A stretch of DNA of 64,000 nt from Chloroflexota bacterium (lineage in GTDB: Bacteria > Chloroflexota > Anaerolineae > Anaerolineales > UBA11579), in NCBI GenBank assembly GCA_023485685.1, contig JAMCZK010000038.1, positions 1 through 64,000 on the forward strand, in the 5' to 3' direction. Made by a program: the position numbers and the translations under genes. Below are positions 49,092-57,485 of the stretch, piece by piece. Below the pieces are notes generated by a model. It worked only from the letters and a program-made list of their open reading frames with translations. It searched no databases and was not told the origin of the DNA. Position 1 is the first letter of the stretch. Each line of letters starts with the position of its first letter.

Positions 49092-50490
49092 GTTCGCCGG
49101 TTGCATCGGCGCAATCTTTATCAGCCAGGGGGAGGCGCACAGTAAAGGTGCTGCCGCGATTCAACTTCGATTTGACCTCGATTTCACCGCCGTGATTGCG
49201 AACAATCCAGTAGGCGATCGAGAGTCCCAAACCAAAGCCTGCCCCATCCTTGCTGCGCGAGCGCGACTTGTCGCCGCGATAAAAGCGCTCGAACACATGA
49301 GGCAAATCCCCGGAGGGAATGCCCATGCCGGTATCTTTCACGGAGAAAACCCCTTGACCCGTTTCTTTGGATAAGCTCACGGTTACCTTGCCGCCCTCCG
49401 TCGTGTATTTGATGGCGTTGGCGACTAAATTCAGCACCACCTGCTTCAAGCGATCACGGTCTCCACACACCAAGACCTGATCGATCTGGCCAATTTCCAA
49501 CCGGACCTGTTCGCCCGCCAAAATATGAGCCTGGCTAAAAACTTCCAGCAGCAACGTGTCGAGTTCGACCCGGCGACGATCCATGGGCAATTTTCCGGAT
49601 TCGGCTTGCGCCAGAATCAGCAAATCCTCCACCAGGCGCGACAGGCGATCCACCTCAAGCTCGATGCTGTGCAACGATTGTTCATCTTCGATCCCCACTC
49701 GGCGCATCAAATCGATGTTACCCCGGATCACCGTAAGCGGCGTGCGTAGCTCGTGGCCGATGTCGGCCACGAAACGGCGCTGAGTGGCGAACAACTTCTC
49801 TAAGCGACCCATGGTGTCGTTGAAGGCCGTGATCAGCTTACCAACTTCATCATCCACAATGCCCCGCGTCGGAATGCGCTTCGACAAGTCATCAGCGCGA
49901 GTGATCTGCAGCGCGGTGTCGGTCGCCGCTGCCAGCGGCGACAAAGCCCTCCGACCGGAAACCAACCCGAACATGCCGGCCAGTATGACCGCAATTAAAC
50001 TGAGCACTACCAGGTAACGCACAATCTCATCGCGTAGGGCGTCAAGGATGGTGAGCGAAGTCCCGCTTTGCAGAACGCCGATAGGAGTTCCTTGCGTATA
50101 CAATGGCACCGTCAGGACCCGGAAATGAACACCGCCCACTGTGACCGAGTTGTAAACGGGCAGGGTCGCGGAAAAGTTGGTGGAATCCAAAGGTTGCCGC
50201 AGCGGACTATCAGGCTCGGCGGAAGGCGTCAGGCCTACTAAACGATTATTGGTATCCCAGATTTGGACGATGACGCTGGAATCAAGCGAAACCCGCTCCG
50301 AAAGCACGAAGTCCCCTTCGTCGTTGATACGGGTCACCAGGATGAGGTCGCGGGCAGTGCGCTCCAGAGTAGCGTCAACCTGGCGCAACTGCACGACAGA
50401 CACCAGGCCATATACGGCAAGGCCAAAGAGCACCAGAACGGCGCCCAGCACAACCGTATAGAACAGGGTCAGGCGCGCCCTTAGGGACAT
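49045..50490 (-). CDS. Sensor histidine kinase
   Basis: A 481-residue two-helix sensor: helix 1 at about 9-33, extracytoplasmic domain 34-150, helix 2 at about 158-178 and a HAMP linker. HisKA has phosphorylatable His246 in VADIGHELRTPLT. The ATPase domain has N (NLVANAIKYTTEGG), G1 (DTGMGIP) and G2 (GAGFGLGLSIAYWIV) boxes. It should phosphorylate the regulator encoded four bases upstream. The stimulus is unknown. Confidence 0.94.
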   Translation of the reverse strand: MSLRARLTLFYTVVLGAVLVLFGLAVYGLVSVVQLRQVDATLERTARDLILVTRINDEGDFVLSERVSLDSSVIVQIWDTNNRLVGLTPSAEPDSPLRQPLDSTNFSATLPVYNSVTVGGVHFRVLTVPLYTQGTPIGVLQSGTSLTILDALRDEIVRYLVVLSLIAVILAGMFGLVSGRRALSPLAAATDTALQITRADDLSKRIPTRGIVDDEVGKLITAFNDTMGRLEKLFATQRRFVADIGHELRTPLTVIRGNIDLMRRVGIEDEQSLHSIELEVDRLSRLVEDLLILAQAESGKLPMDRRRVELDTLLLEVFSQAHILAGEQVRLEIGQIDQVLVCGDRDRLKQVVLNLVANAIKYTTEGGKVTVSLSKETGQGVFSVKDTGMGIPSGDLPHVFERFYRGDKSRSRSKDGAGFGLGLSIAYWIVRNHGGEIEVKSKLNRGSTFTVRLPLADKDCADATGELSERKPLAAQPERIG

Positions 50491-50494
50491 TTAG

Positions 50495-51172
50495 TTATTC
50501 GTCTTCGCGAAGCACATAACCCATGCCCCGCACTGTGTACAATAATCGTGGCTCTTTGCCGTCTTCCAGTTTCTGGCGAAGGTAACGGATATACACTTCG
50601 ATAATATTGCTCTCTCCCCCGAAGTCATAGCCCCACACGTCGTCATAGATCATTTCGCGAGTGAGCACCTGGCGCGGGTTGCGCAGGAACAGTTCCAATA
50701 ACTCGTATTCCTTGGCGGTCAAATCGATGACCCGTTCCCCCCGCTGTGCCCTGCGGGTACCTGTATCCAAGGTCAGATCCGCAAAGGTGTACGACTTCTG
50801 CTTGGGCGTTTGAGTGCGGCGCAACAGCGCCCGAATGCGCGCCAGCAACTCATCGAGGTTGAATGGCTTGACCATGTAGTCATCCGCGCCCGCGTCCAGC
50901 CCCAACACCCGGTCGCTTACCGAGTCCTTGGCCGTCAGCATCAGGATCGGAACTTTGCCCGTAGCCCGCAGCCGCTTGCAGACTTCGAGGCCGTCCATGC
51001 CGGGAAGCATCCAATCCAGGACAACCAGATCAGGACGGTTGCCTCCTGCCAGCGCCAGGCCTTTCTGGCCGGTCTCGGCTGTGTCCACCTCGTACCCCTC
51101 GAAACCCAGGCCGCGTCGCAAAAAGGCCAGAATTGCTTCATCATCTTCAATGATCAGTATCCTAGCAGCCAT
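50495..51172 (-). CDS. OmpR-family response regulator
   Basis: A 225-residue regulator: receiver domain with EDD near the start (9-11), phosphoacceptor Asp53 in [12 protein letters not shown] and Lys in MVKPFN, then a winged helix with [25 protein letters not shown] and [10 protein letters not shown]. It lies directly upstream of its kinase in one unit, separated by 4 bp. Close in plan to MprA/PhoP-type regulators of envelope stress; targets unknown. Confidence 0.95.
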   Translation of the reverse strand: MAARILIIEDDEAILAFLRRGLGFEGYEVDTAETGQKGLALAGGNRPDLVVLDWMLPGMDGLEVCKRLRATGKVPILMLTAKDSVSDRVLGLDAGADDYMVKPFNLDELLARIRALLRRTQTPKQKSYTFADLTLDTGTRRAQRGERVIDLTAKEYELLELFLRNPRQVLTREMIYDDVWGYDFGGESNIIEVYIRYLRQKLEDGKEPRLLYTVRGMGYVLREDE

Positions 51173-51235
51173 GTTTTGCTCTCCAACTATTGCGAATTGA
51201 CTATATCATAGCCTCAAACTGAGCGAATTGAAGCT

Positions 51236-51276
51236 GTTAAAAACGAAGGCCGCCCGTAGGCGGCCACGTTTTTTCA
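51236..51276 (-). terminator. Terminator after rplL
   Basis: GGCCGCC, CGTA, GGCGGCC (51249-51266). Read on the minus strand the stem is followed by TTCGTTTTT. It ends the ribosomal-protein transcript, so rpoB and rpoC do not follow rplL here. Confidence 0.85.
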
Positions 51277-51288
51277 CAGGGTTTCTGC

Positions 51289-51669
51289 TTACTTCAGCTC
51301 GACCACAGCGCCGGCGGCCTCTAGTTTGGCTTTGGCGTCATTGGCAACTTCCTTGCTAACGGCTTCCAGCATCTTAGCATTGCCCGCCTCGACCTGAGCC
51401 TTAGCCTCGCCGAGGCCCAGGTTGGTGAATTGGCGCATCACCTTGATCACTTCGATCTTCTTGGGACCGGCGTCCTTGATGATTACGTCAAATTCGGTCT
51501 TTTCTTCGACAGCGGGAGCAGCGCCAGCGCCGGCCGCGGGGGCAGCGGCCATCGCCACCGGGGCAGCGGCAGAGACGCCCCACGCCTCTTCCAGTTTGGA
51601 CACGAGTTCAGCCGCCTCAACGACGCTGAGCTTGCCCAGTTCTTCCACTAACTTTTCCAGATCAGCCAT
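51289..51669 (-). CDS. rplL: 50S ribosomal protein L7/L12
   Basis: A 126-residue protein: helical dimerisation domain ([25 protein letters not shown]), Ala/Pro-rich hinge (about 35-55) and the globular C-terminal domain with [22 protein letters not shown] and [20 protein letters not shown]. It forms the flexible stalk that recruits GTPase factors. AGGAG precedes the ATG. It lies 36 bp after rplJ. Confidence 0.97.
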   Translation of the reverse strand: MADLEKLVEELGKLSVVEAAELVSKLEEAWGVSAAAPVAMAAAPAAGAGAAPAVEEKTEFDVIIKDAGPKKIEVIKVMRQFTNLGLGEAKAQVEAGNAKMLEAVSKEVANDAKAKLEAAGAVVELK

Positions 51670-51705
51670 TTCTTTTCTCCTATTCGTTTTCTTTTTTGAT
51701 TCAGG

Positions 51706-52233
51706 CTAAGCCGCCGCGGCTTTGTCCGCGTAGGCCTTCAAGACTTGTGCCACCCGGCGGCCGGGTTCGGCCAGCAAACGAGTGAGCTGAGTCGCCGGCG
51801 TATTGAGCAGCGCCAGGAATTGTGCGCGCACCACAGGCAGCGAGGGCAGGCTGGCCAGGCGCACGACTTCTTGCGAAGTCAGGTGCTTGGTGCCCAGGAA
51901 CCCGCCTTTGATCTTGACGGCTTCTTTACCCTTCGCAAAATCCGCAATGGCTTTTGCCACGCCGGGCGCGTCGGAAAACGCCAGGCCCAGCGCGGTGCTC
52001 CCGAGCAAATGGTCCGCGGGAACGTCCAGGCCAGCCGCCTTGAACGCTAGTTTGCTGAGCGTGTTCTTCACCACGTGGTATTCACCACCCGCTTCCCGCA
52101 CGCGTTTGCGCAGTTCATCGAACGCGGGCATGGTAAGTCCGGTGTACTCAGTGAGGAAGACAGCCTCCGACTTGTTCAGCCAGTCTTCATACTCAGCGAC
52201 GATGGTTTGTTTTTCTTCCTTCGAAAGCGCCAA
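51706..52233 (-). CDS. rplJ: 50S ribosomal protein L10
   Basis: A 175-residue L10: MALSKEEKQTIVAEYEDWLN, TEYTGLTMPAFDELRKRVRE, YHVVKNTLSKLA and LLNTPATQLTRLLAEPGRRV. It anchors L7/L12 dimers on the ribosome. The start is TTG at 52231-52233 with GGAGG nine bases upstream. It is preceded by an L10 leader that should let L10(L12)4 repress translation or transcription of the unit. Confidence 0.96.
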   Translation of the reverse strand: MALSKEEKQTIVAEYEDWLNKSEAVFLTEYTGLTMPAFDELRKRVREAGGEYHVVKNTLSKLAFKAAGLDVPADHLLGSTALGLAFSDAPGVAKAIADFAKGKEAVKIKGGFLGTKHLTSQEVVRLASLPSLPVVRAQFLALLNTPATQLTRLLAEPGRRVAQVLKAYADKAAAA

Positions 52234-52249
52234 GGGCTTTCACCTCCTA

Positions 52250-52402
52250 TACAAAAAGTCTTTGCCTCAGAGACGAAGCAAAGACTTCTAACGCAGGTGG
52301 AATGATTCTGCGATCAGTTGCCTTTACCTCGGCAGGCGATTAAGCGGCTATCGAGCCGCACCTGCTGTCTCGGGTAAAGTACCGCCGTCCGGCGGGGCCG
52401 CC
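52250..52402 (-). ncRNA. Ribosomal L10 leader (autoregulatory RNA)
   Basis: On the minus strand CCCGAGACAGCAGGTG, TAATCGCCTGCCGAGGTAAA and CACCTGC appear in the order of the L10 leader consensus. It is followed by an AAGTCTTTGC/GCAAAGACTT hairpin (about 52256-52288) with a short T run before the Shine-Dalgarno. The last hairpin can act as an attenuator. The GC-rich CCGCCGTCCGGCGG hairpin at about 52382-52395 lies at its 5' side. Confidence 0.8.
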
Positions 52403-52569
52403 TTTTATGCCGGCGGCAAGCAAGGGCCAGATTTTACTACAGGATCATCCTCTCGCATAGATAATCATTTCCGAAGCAAATCAGTTGCTTTCAATCGGGG
52501 GGATTGCTTCGGCGCACCCCATAGGGTGCTTCTCGCAACTGCGGTTGGGCAAGGCACCCAACCTTGATC
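52403..52569. other. Spacer between rplA and the L10 leader
   Basis: No gene. GGATTGCTTCGGCGCACCCC followed by GGGTGCTTCTCGCAACTGCGG (about 52500-52545) is a decayed member of the GTCATTGCGAG family with an inner GCACCC/GGGTGC hairpin, inserted within the ribosomal-protein operon. Confidence 0.5.
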
Positions 52570-53289
52570 CTACTCCTTGACATTCATGGTTTGCGCCTGC
52601 ATCGGATCCACACGCACGCCAGGTCCCATGGTAGCGGAAAGGGTCAGGGTGCGGATGAATTGCCCCTTGGCTGCCGCGGGGCGAGCCTTCACCACAGCCT
52701 CCATGAGGGCGGCAAAGTTCTCGGAAAGTTGTGTGATATCGAACGAAGCTTTGCCGATAGCGACGTGCAGGTTGGCGGTCTTATCCAGGCGGAATTCCAC
52801 CCGGCCGGCTTTCGCTTCTTTGACCGCACGAGGCAAATCCTTCTCAGGAACCACCGTGCCGGCCTTTGGGTTAGGCATCAACCCGCGGGGACCGAGCACG
52901 CGACCCAGGCGGCCAACCGCTCCCATCATGTCGGGCGTTGCGATGGCGACGTCGAAATCCATCCATCCGCCCTCGATCTTCTTAAGTGTAGCGTCATCAT
53001 CCGCCACGGCATCAGCGCCGGCTTCACGAGCCAAGCGGCTGCCTTCGCCCTTGGCAAAGACCAGAACACGCACCGTTTTGCCCAGGCCATGAGGCAGGAC
53101 AACCACATCGCGCACTTGCTCATCCGCTTTGCGGGGATCTACACCCAGGCGCATGTGGACTTCAATGGTTGAGTCGAACTTGGTGTAGGCGGTCTCTTTT
53201 ACGAGAGCAACAGCTTCTGCCGGTGAATACTGGCGGCCCGCTTCAATCTTAGCTGCCGCCTCTTTATACTTTTTTCCTCGGTGTGCCAT
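52570..53289 (-). CDS. rplA: 50S ribosomal protein L1
   Basis: A 239-residue L1: [65 protein letters not shown] and the signature region [25 protein letters not shown]. It binds 23S rRNA at the E-site stalk. It lies 50 bp after rplK in the nusG-rplKAJL order. Confidence 0.97.
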   Translation of the reverse strand: MAHRGKKYKEAAAKIEAGRQYSPAEAVALVKETAYTKFDSTIEVHMRLGVDPRKADEQVRDVVVLPHGLGKTVRVLVFAKGEGSRLAREAGADAVADDDATLKKIEGGWMDFDVAIATPDMMGAVGRLGRVLGPRGLMPNPKAGTVVPEKDLPRAVKEAKAGRVEFRLDKTANLHVAIGKASFDITQLSENFAALMEAVVKARPAAAKGQFIRTLTLSATMGPGVRVDPMQAQTMNVKE

Positions 53290-53339
53290 TCCATTCTCCT
53301 CGTGGTGCTATCGAGTCCTCAATCGACTCTCCCACATGA

Positions 53340-53765
53340 CTAGTCTTTAACGACAATGCCCATGTTGCGAGCGGTGCCTTCGATCTGTTTCATCGCCGCT
53401 TCAATGTCATTGGCATTCAGGTCGGGCATTTTGATTTCCGCAATCTCGCGGACCTGGGCGCGGGTTACCTCGCCCACTTTTTGGCGATTGGGTTCACCTG
53501 ATCCTTTTTCAACCCCCGCCGCTTTGGCGAGCAAGGTCGCCGCGGGGGGAGTCTTGAGAATGAAAGTAAACGAACCGTCGCTGTAAATGGACACTTCTGC
53601 GGGGATCACATCGCCTATCTTGTTGGCGGTGCGAGCGTTGTACTCTTTGCAGAAGCCCATCAAGTTGATGCCATGGCCGGCCAGAGCCGGGCCGATGGGC
53701 GGCGCCGGGCTGGCCTTGCCAGCCTCGATCCGCACTGTAACTACTGCCTTTAACTTCTTTGCCAT
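53340..53765 (-). CDS. rplK: 50S ribosomal protein L11
   Basis: A 141-residue L11: [35 protein letters not shown] at the N terminus, [21 protein letters not shown], then [30 protein letters not shown]. It forms the GTPase-associated centre with 23S rRNA. Preceded by nusG, as usual. Confidence 0.97.
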   Translation of the reverse strand: MAKKLKAVVTVRIEAGKASPAPPIGPALAGHGINLMGFCKEYNARTANKIGDVIPAEVSIYSDGSFTFILKTPPAATLLAKAAGVEKGSGEPNRQKVGEVTRAQVREIAEIKMPDLNANDIEAAMKQIEGTARNMGIVVKD

Positions 53766-53826
53766 ATTTTCTCCTTTGCGGTGTTATCGGACTGCTGTTG
53801 GGTTTCGCAATCCTCCCGCGAATGCA

Positions 53827-54807
53827 CTAGGCTTTTTCTACTTGCAGGAAATCCAACTCGACCGGAGTTTCGCGGCCGAAGAAATTCACCATCACGCGCA
53901 CTTTGGCGCGCTCCATATCAATCTCCGAAACCGTACCGCGGAAATCGTTGAAGGGGCCGTCCACAATGCGAACGCGCTCGCCTTGCTTGAAGGTCACCTT
54001 AATGCGCGGCGCTTCCGCTTCCATGCGCTTCACAATTTGGGAGACTTCCTCCGGACGCAGTGGCAGCGGAGTGTTACCCTGGCCAACAAAACTGGTCACG
54101 CCAGGGGTATTGCGCACTACGTACCAGGATTCCTCGGTGAGGCGCATATTAACCAGAATATAGCCGGGAAACACGCGGCGCTCTACGGTGCGGCGCTTAC
54201 CTTCTTTGACTTCGATCTCTTCTTCGGTGGGGACGACCACATCGAAGATTTGATCCTTCATACCCATGGATTCGATGCGCTGCTCGAGGTTATGGCGCAC
54301 TTTGTTCTCGTAACCCGAATAGCAGTGCACCACATACCAGGCGCGTCCGTCCCCGTGTTCGCTATCTACTTGGGGAACCTGGCTTAGGTCGGGGATGCCT
54401 TCTTCGCTGCGACGGGCGGCGGTCTCTTCCACCTTTTCCGGTGTGGGCGGCTCGCCCTTGGCTTCTTCCTCCAGAGCAACTTGTTCCTCTGCTTCAGGGG
54501 GCATGTCCTCTGCCAGTTCTTCCTGGACAGGCGGTTGTTCTTCGATCAACTCGCCTTCACCAAGGCGCGCAGACACTTCCGTTTCCTGGTCAGCCGCTTG
54601 TGATTCGTCCTTTTCGTCGGGCATAGCCGTTTCGCCTGCATCGACCGCCGGGGATTCAGCTAGTGGCACTTCGGCTTCAGGCTCTATGGGCTCACTGTGC
54701 TCCCGCGCGGCGAGGTTGGCGTCTTGGATCGCCTCATCCGCCGATGGTCCTTCGGCAACTTGGTTTGCCTGTTCCTCAGGCGCTATGCTTTCGTTCTCTT
54801 CAGCCAT
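53827..54807 (-). CDS. nusG: Transcription factor NusG with long acidic N-terminal extension
   Basis: A 326-residue NusG, about 150 residues longer than normal. Residues 1-150 are Glu/Ala/Pro-rich and strongly acidic (EEQANQVAEGPSADEAIQD, EEAKGEPPTPEKVEETAARR) and probably disordered. The NGN domain begins at about 154 (RAWYVVHCYSGYENKVRHNL), with VFPGYILVNM and NTPGVTSFVG. The KOW domain (KQGERVRIVDGPFNDFRGTV) follows. NusG couples RNA polymerase to elongation, Rho and translation. ATG at 54805-54807; no internal start with a good Shine-Dalgarno was seen before the NGN. Confidence 0.95.
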   Translation of the reverse strand: MAEENESIAPEEQANQVAEGPSADEAIQDANLAAREHSEPIEPEAEVPLAESPAVDAGETAMPDEKDESQAADQETEVSARLGEGELIEEQPPVQEELAEDMPPEAEEQVALEEEAKGEPPTPEKVEETAARRSEEGIPDLSQVPQVDSEHGDGRAWYVVHCYSGYENKVRHNLEQRIESMGMKDQIFDVVVPTEEEIEVKEGKRRTVERRVFPGYILVNMRLTEESWYVVRNTPGVTSFVGQGNTPLPLRPEEVSQIVKRMEAEAPRIKVTFKQGERVRIVDGPFNDFRGTVSEIDMERAKVRVMVNFFGRETPVELDFLQVEKA

Positions 54808-54829
54808 TCACACTCACTAATTAATTCCT

Positions 54830-55045
54830 TTAACGACCCAGCAAGGTTCCAAAGAACCGGAAGAACACCCAGTCCAGTCCGCCAAGAATAATAGCCATAA
54901 TCACCATCACGATAATCACAATCCAGGTCAGGCTAACCGCTTCAGCGCGACTCGGCCAAGACACACGGCGCAATTCACTAATCGTTTCGCGGCCCCAGCG
55001 TTGCAAAGCATTGGGTTCTCGCTGGCGCACTGGTTTGATCGTCAT
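54830..55045 (-). CDS. secE: Preprotein translocase subunit SecE
   Basis: A 71-residue single-helix protein: RWGRETISELRRVSWPSRAEA is the conserved amphipathic helix, followed by the membrane helix TWIVIIVMVIMAIILGGLDW. SecE clamps SecY in the translocon. ATG at 55043-55045 preceded by GAGGTG is chosen; the longer frame runs into the tRNA-Trp spacer. Confidence 0.95.
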   Translation of the reverse strand: MTIKPVRQREPNALQRWGRETISELRRVSWPSRAEAVSLTWIVIIVMVIMAIILGGLDWVFFRFFGTLLGR

Positions 55046-55105
55046 AAACACCTCGTTTTCACCGGTTAAAAAGCCGCTTGACAGCGGCCTTTCCGGACCA
55101 TCAGG

Positions 55106-55178
55106 CAGGCGAGGCAGGAATCGAACCCACAACCCCCGGTTTTGGAGACCGGTGCTCTACCAGTTGAGCTACTCGCCT
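55106..55178 (-). tRNA. tRNA-Trp (anticodon CCA)
   Basis: Minus-strand cloverleaf: acceptor AGGCGAG/CTCGCCT, D-arm TAGCTCAACTGGTAGAGC, anticodon stem with loop containing CCA, variable loop, and T-arm GTGGGTTCGATTCCTGC. Sits between rpmG and secE, its usual place. A CCA tail is not encoded. Confidence 0.95.
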
Positions 55179-55189
55179 GTGACAACTAC

Positions 55190-55249
55190 AACCTTGCGAA
55201 GGGTTGGGCTTGAAGTCATATTAATCTTTTCGTCAACCTTCGCAAGGTT
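55190..55249. repeat. AACCTTGCGAAGG-family inverted repeat
   Basis: AACCTTGCGAAGG at 55190 and CAACCTTCGCAAGGTT ending at 55249 are inverted copies around a spacer containing GGCTTGAAGTC. Close relative of 11974-12030. It fills the gap between tRNA-Trp and the rpmG stop. Confidence 0.75.
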
Positions 55250-55417
55250 TTACTTCGTCTCGCGATGCAAACGATGCACTTTGCAGCGCGGGCAGAACTT
55301 GGTCATCTCCAGCCGGTTCTGGTCGTTGCGGCGGCTTTTCTCTGAAGTGTAGTTGCGCTCATGGCACTCCGTACACTCCAGGGTAATGATGACACGCACA
55401 CCTTTTTTGCCAGCCAT
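55250..55417 (-). CDS. rpmG: 50S ribosomal protein L33
   Basis: A 55-residue L33: [20 protein letters not shown], then [20 protein letters not shown] and [15 protein letters not shown]. Both CxxC pairs are present (TECTEC-type and CPRC), so this is the zinc-binding form. It lies between tuf and tRNA-Trp in the translation operon. The stop codon abuts the palindromic repeat. Confidence 0.96.
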   Translation of the reverse strand: MAGKKGVRVIITLECTECHERNYTSEKSRRNDQNRLEMTKFCPRCKVHRLHRETK

Positions 55418-55445
55418 TTGTAATCCTTATGCCTTCAATACTACC

Positions 55446-56648
55446 TTATTCCAAGATCTTAGTGATCACGCCGGCGCCCACGGTCAGGCCGCCTTCGCGA
55501 ATGGCGAACTTGGAGCCTTGCTCCAGCGCCACCAAGGACCCCAGTTCCACCTGCAGGTTCACGTTGTCTCCCGGCATCACCATCTCCACGCCCTCCGGCA
55601 GGGTGATCTCCCCGGTCACGTCCATGGTGCGAATGTAAAACTGCGGCTTGTAGCCCGTGAAGAAGGCTTTGTGCCGCCCGCCTTCCTCTTTCTTCAGCAC
55701 GTACACTTCGCTCATGAATTTTTTGTGCGGTTTGATCGAGCCCGGCTTGGCCAGCACCATGCCGCGCTCTACCTGGTCGCGGTCGATGCCGCGCAACAGC
55801 AAGCCGGCGTTGTCGCCTGCCAGGCCCTCATCCAGTTGTTTGTGGAACATTTCGATCCCCGTCACCACGGTCGAGCCCACTTTGTCGCGCAGGCCCACGA
55901 TGTCCACGGTGTCGTTCAGTTTCACCCGGCCCCGGTCGATGCGCCCGGTCACCACGGTGCCGCGCCCTTTGATGGAGAAGACGTCTTCAATCGACATCAT
56001 GAAGGGCTTCTCCACTTCGCGCACCGGCTCCGGGATGTATTCGTCCACCACCCGCAGCAGTTCCCGGATGGAGGCATAGTCCTCGTGGTTCGGGTCGGTC
56101 TCTTTGCTCTCCAGGGCCTTCAACGCCGAGCCGCGCACGATGGGGGTCTCGTCCCCGGGGAAGCCGTAGCCGTTCAGCAGCTCACGCAGTTCCAGTTCCA
56201 CCAGTTCCAGCAGTTCCGGGTCGTCCATCTGGTCCACTTTGTTCAAGTACACCACGATGCTGGGCACTTCCACCTGGCGGGCCAGCAGCACGTGCTCCCG
56301 GGTCTGCGGCATGGGGCCGTCGGGCGCCGCCACCACCAGGATGGCGCCGTCTACCTGGGCCGCTCCCGTGATCATGTTTTTGATGTAGTCCCGGTGCCCC
56401 GGCATGTCCACGTGGGCGTAGTGGCGCTTGTCCGTGGAGTATTCGACGTGGGTGATGTTGATGGTGATGCCGCGCTCGCGCTCTTCCGGGGCGTTGTCGA
56501 TCGTGTCGTACGCCCGGTACTCGCCTTTGCCCAGCATGGCCGCCACTTTGGTGATCGCAGCCGTCAGGGTGGTCTTGCCATGGTCAATGTGCCCCATGGT
56601 GCCCACGTTCAGGTGCGGCTTGCTGCGATCAAATTTTTCCTTCGACAT
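55446..56648 (-). CDS. tuf: Elongation factor Tu
   Basis: A 400-residue EF-Tu: G1 GHIDHGKT, switch 1 [16 protein letters not shown]3 DMPGH (Cys of the usual DCPGH is Met here), G4 NKVD, then domains 2 and 3 with [23 protein letters not shown]. It delivers aminoacyl-tRNA to the ribosome. Located downstream of three tRNA genes as in tufB-type operons. Confidence 0.98.
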   Translation of the reverse strand: MSKEKFDRSKPHLNVGTMGHIDHGKTTLTAAITKVAAMLGKGEYRAYDTIDNAPEERERGITINITHVEYSTDKRHYAHVDMPGHRDYIKNMITGAAQVDGAILVVAAPDGPMPQTREHVLLARQVEVPSIVVYLNKVDQMDDPELLELVELELRELLNGYGFPGDETPIVRGSALKALESKETDPNHEDYASIRELLRVVDEYIPEPVREVEKPFMMSIEDVFSIKGRGTVVTGRIDRGRVKLNDTVDIVGLRDKVGSTVVTGIEMFHKQLDEGLAGDNAGLLLRGIDRDQVERGMVLAKPGSIKPHKKFMSEVYVLKKEEGGRHKAFFTGYKPQFYIRTMDVTGEITLPEGVEMVMPGDNVNLQVELGSLVALEQGSKFAIREGGLTVGAGVITKILE

Positions 56649-56690
56649 GAATCCTTCTCCTTAGTGAATCAATGTTGTCGTTTTTTTCAG

Positions 56691-56762
56691 AGCCCTCAAT
56701 GGGATTTGAACCCATGACCTCATTCTTACCAAGAATGCGCTCTACCCCTGAGCTATGAGGGC
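56691..56762 (-). tRNA. tRNA-Thr (anticodon GGT)
   Basis: Minus-strand cloverleaf: acceptor GCCCTCA/TGAGGGC, D-arm TAGCTCAGGGGTAGAGC, anticodon arm CATTC-TTGGTAA-GAATG and T-arm ATGGGTTCAAATCCCAT. Lies 43 bp upstream of tuf. Confidence 0.95.
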
Positions 56763-56764
56763 TT

Positions 56765-56806
56765 GCGAACATCAAAACCGTCCTTGCGAACGGTTTTGAT
56801 GTTCGC
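56765..56806. repeat. Perfect 16-bp inverted repeat between tRNA genes
   Basis: GCGAACATCAAAACCG and CGGTTTTGATGTTCGC, with TCCTTGCGAA as the loop. The loop motif CCTTGCGAA echoes the AACCTTGCGAAGG family. A looser inverted repeat TGGAGTTTGC...GCAAACTCCA (about 56808-56894) encloses the rest of the spacer. Both lie where tufB-type operons often carry a tRNA-Gly gene. Confidence 0.8.
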
Positions 56807-56913
56807 GTTGGAGTTTGCTTGATATTTAATCGACAACCTTTTTCTACCGGGTTTCAACCCAATAGACTTGCTTTCAATGCGATTGCGCAAACTCCAGTCT
56901 GCATTCGCATCAG

Positions 56914-56996
56914 TGGGCAGGGAGGGATTCGAACCCCCGAAGGCGTATGCCATCTGATTTACAGTCAGACCCCTTTGGCCACTTGGGTACCTGCCC
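56914..56996 (-). tRNA. tRNA-Tyr (anticodon GTA)
   Basis: Class II tRNA with a long variable arm. Acceptor GGGCAGG/CCTGCCC, anticodon loop with GTA flanked by TCTGACT and AATCAGA, and T-arm GGGGGTTCGAATCCCTC. Second tRNA of the tuf cluster. Confidence 0.94.
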
Positions 56997-57023
56997 TTGT
57001 TCCGCTGCTTGCTTCGCGGCGGA

Positions 57024-57095
57024 AGCCGACGACGGGAATCGAACCCATAACCTACCGCTTACAAGGCGGTTGCTCTGCCGTTGAGCTACGTCGGC
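57024..57095 (-). tRNA. tRNA-Thr (anticodon TGT)
   Basis: Acceptor GCCGACG/CGTCGGC, D-arm TAGCTCAACGGCAGAGC, anticodon arm CCGCC-TTGTAA-GCGG and T-arm ATGGGTTCGATTCCCGT. First tRNA of the cluster upstream of tuf. Confidence 0.95.
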
Positions 57096-57185
57096 ACATA
57101 ACTATGTTAAAGAAGCCGCGGCTAGGCGCGCAACAACTTACCCAGGCGAACCATCAACCATTGGCCGCTTGGGCGATTGGCAAGT

Positions 57186-57485
57186 TTATCCGCGATGAGC
57201 GGGGGAGTCAATAGAACCGGAGCTGACCGAGCGGCATGACGTTGCAACATCGGCAGGGACAAGTCGCATTGCCAGCCAGATCAGCCCTGGGATAATCAAC
57301 ACATCATCCAGATGTCCCAAGATAGGAATGAAATCCGGGATAATGTCGATTGGAGTAAGGAAATAGGCTATTGCGGCTCCAAGAAGAACGCGAGACAGTT
57401 TTGGGGTTCCAGGGTGAGCGATCAAACATTTGTAATAGGCCAGTTCAAGTTTTAGCCTCCCAGCGATCCGACTCAGAGTGGTCAT
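57186..57485 (-). CDS. YkvA/DUF1232 membrane protein
   Basis: A 99-residue protein. RVLLGAAIAYFLTPIDIIPDFIPILGHLDDVLIIPGLIW is the DUF1232 signature with its TPIDxIPDxIP motif and two short helices. Function in the cell is unknown. Start ATGA overlaps the rlmB stop, so it is translationally coupled to rlmB. Confidence 0.88.
   Translation of the reverse strand: MTTLSRIAGRLKLELAYYKCLIAHPGTPKLSRVLLGAAIAYFLTPIDIIPDFIPILGHLDDVLIIPGLIWLAMRLVPADVATSCRSVSSGSIDSPAHRG

Noticed and set aside
55353-56717. Long plus-strand open frame of 454 codons
   Set aside because: It is antisense to tuf and has the His/Val-rich composition of a shadow frame; no start signal or family resemblance.
56763-56913. Hidden tRNA-Gly gene
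   Set aside because: No acceptor stem, no GGTTCGA-type T-loop and no Gly anticodon arm could be built in this spacer.
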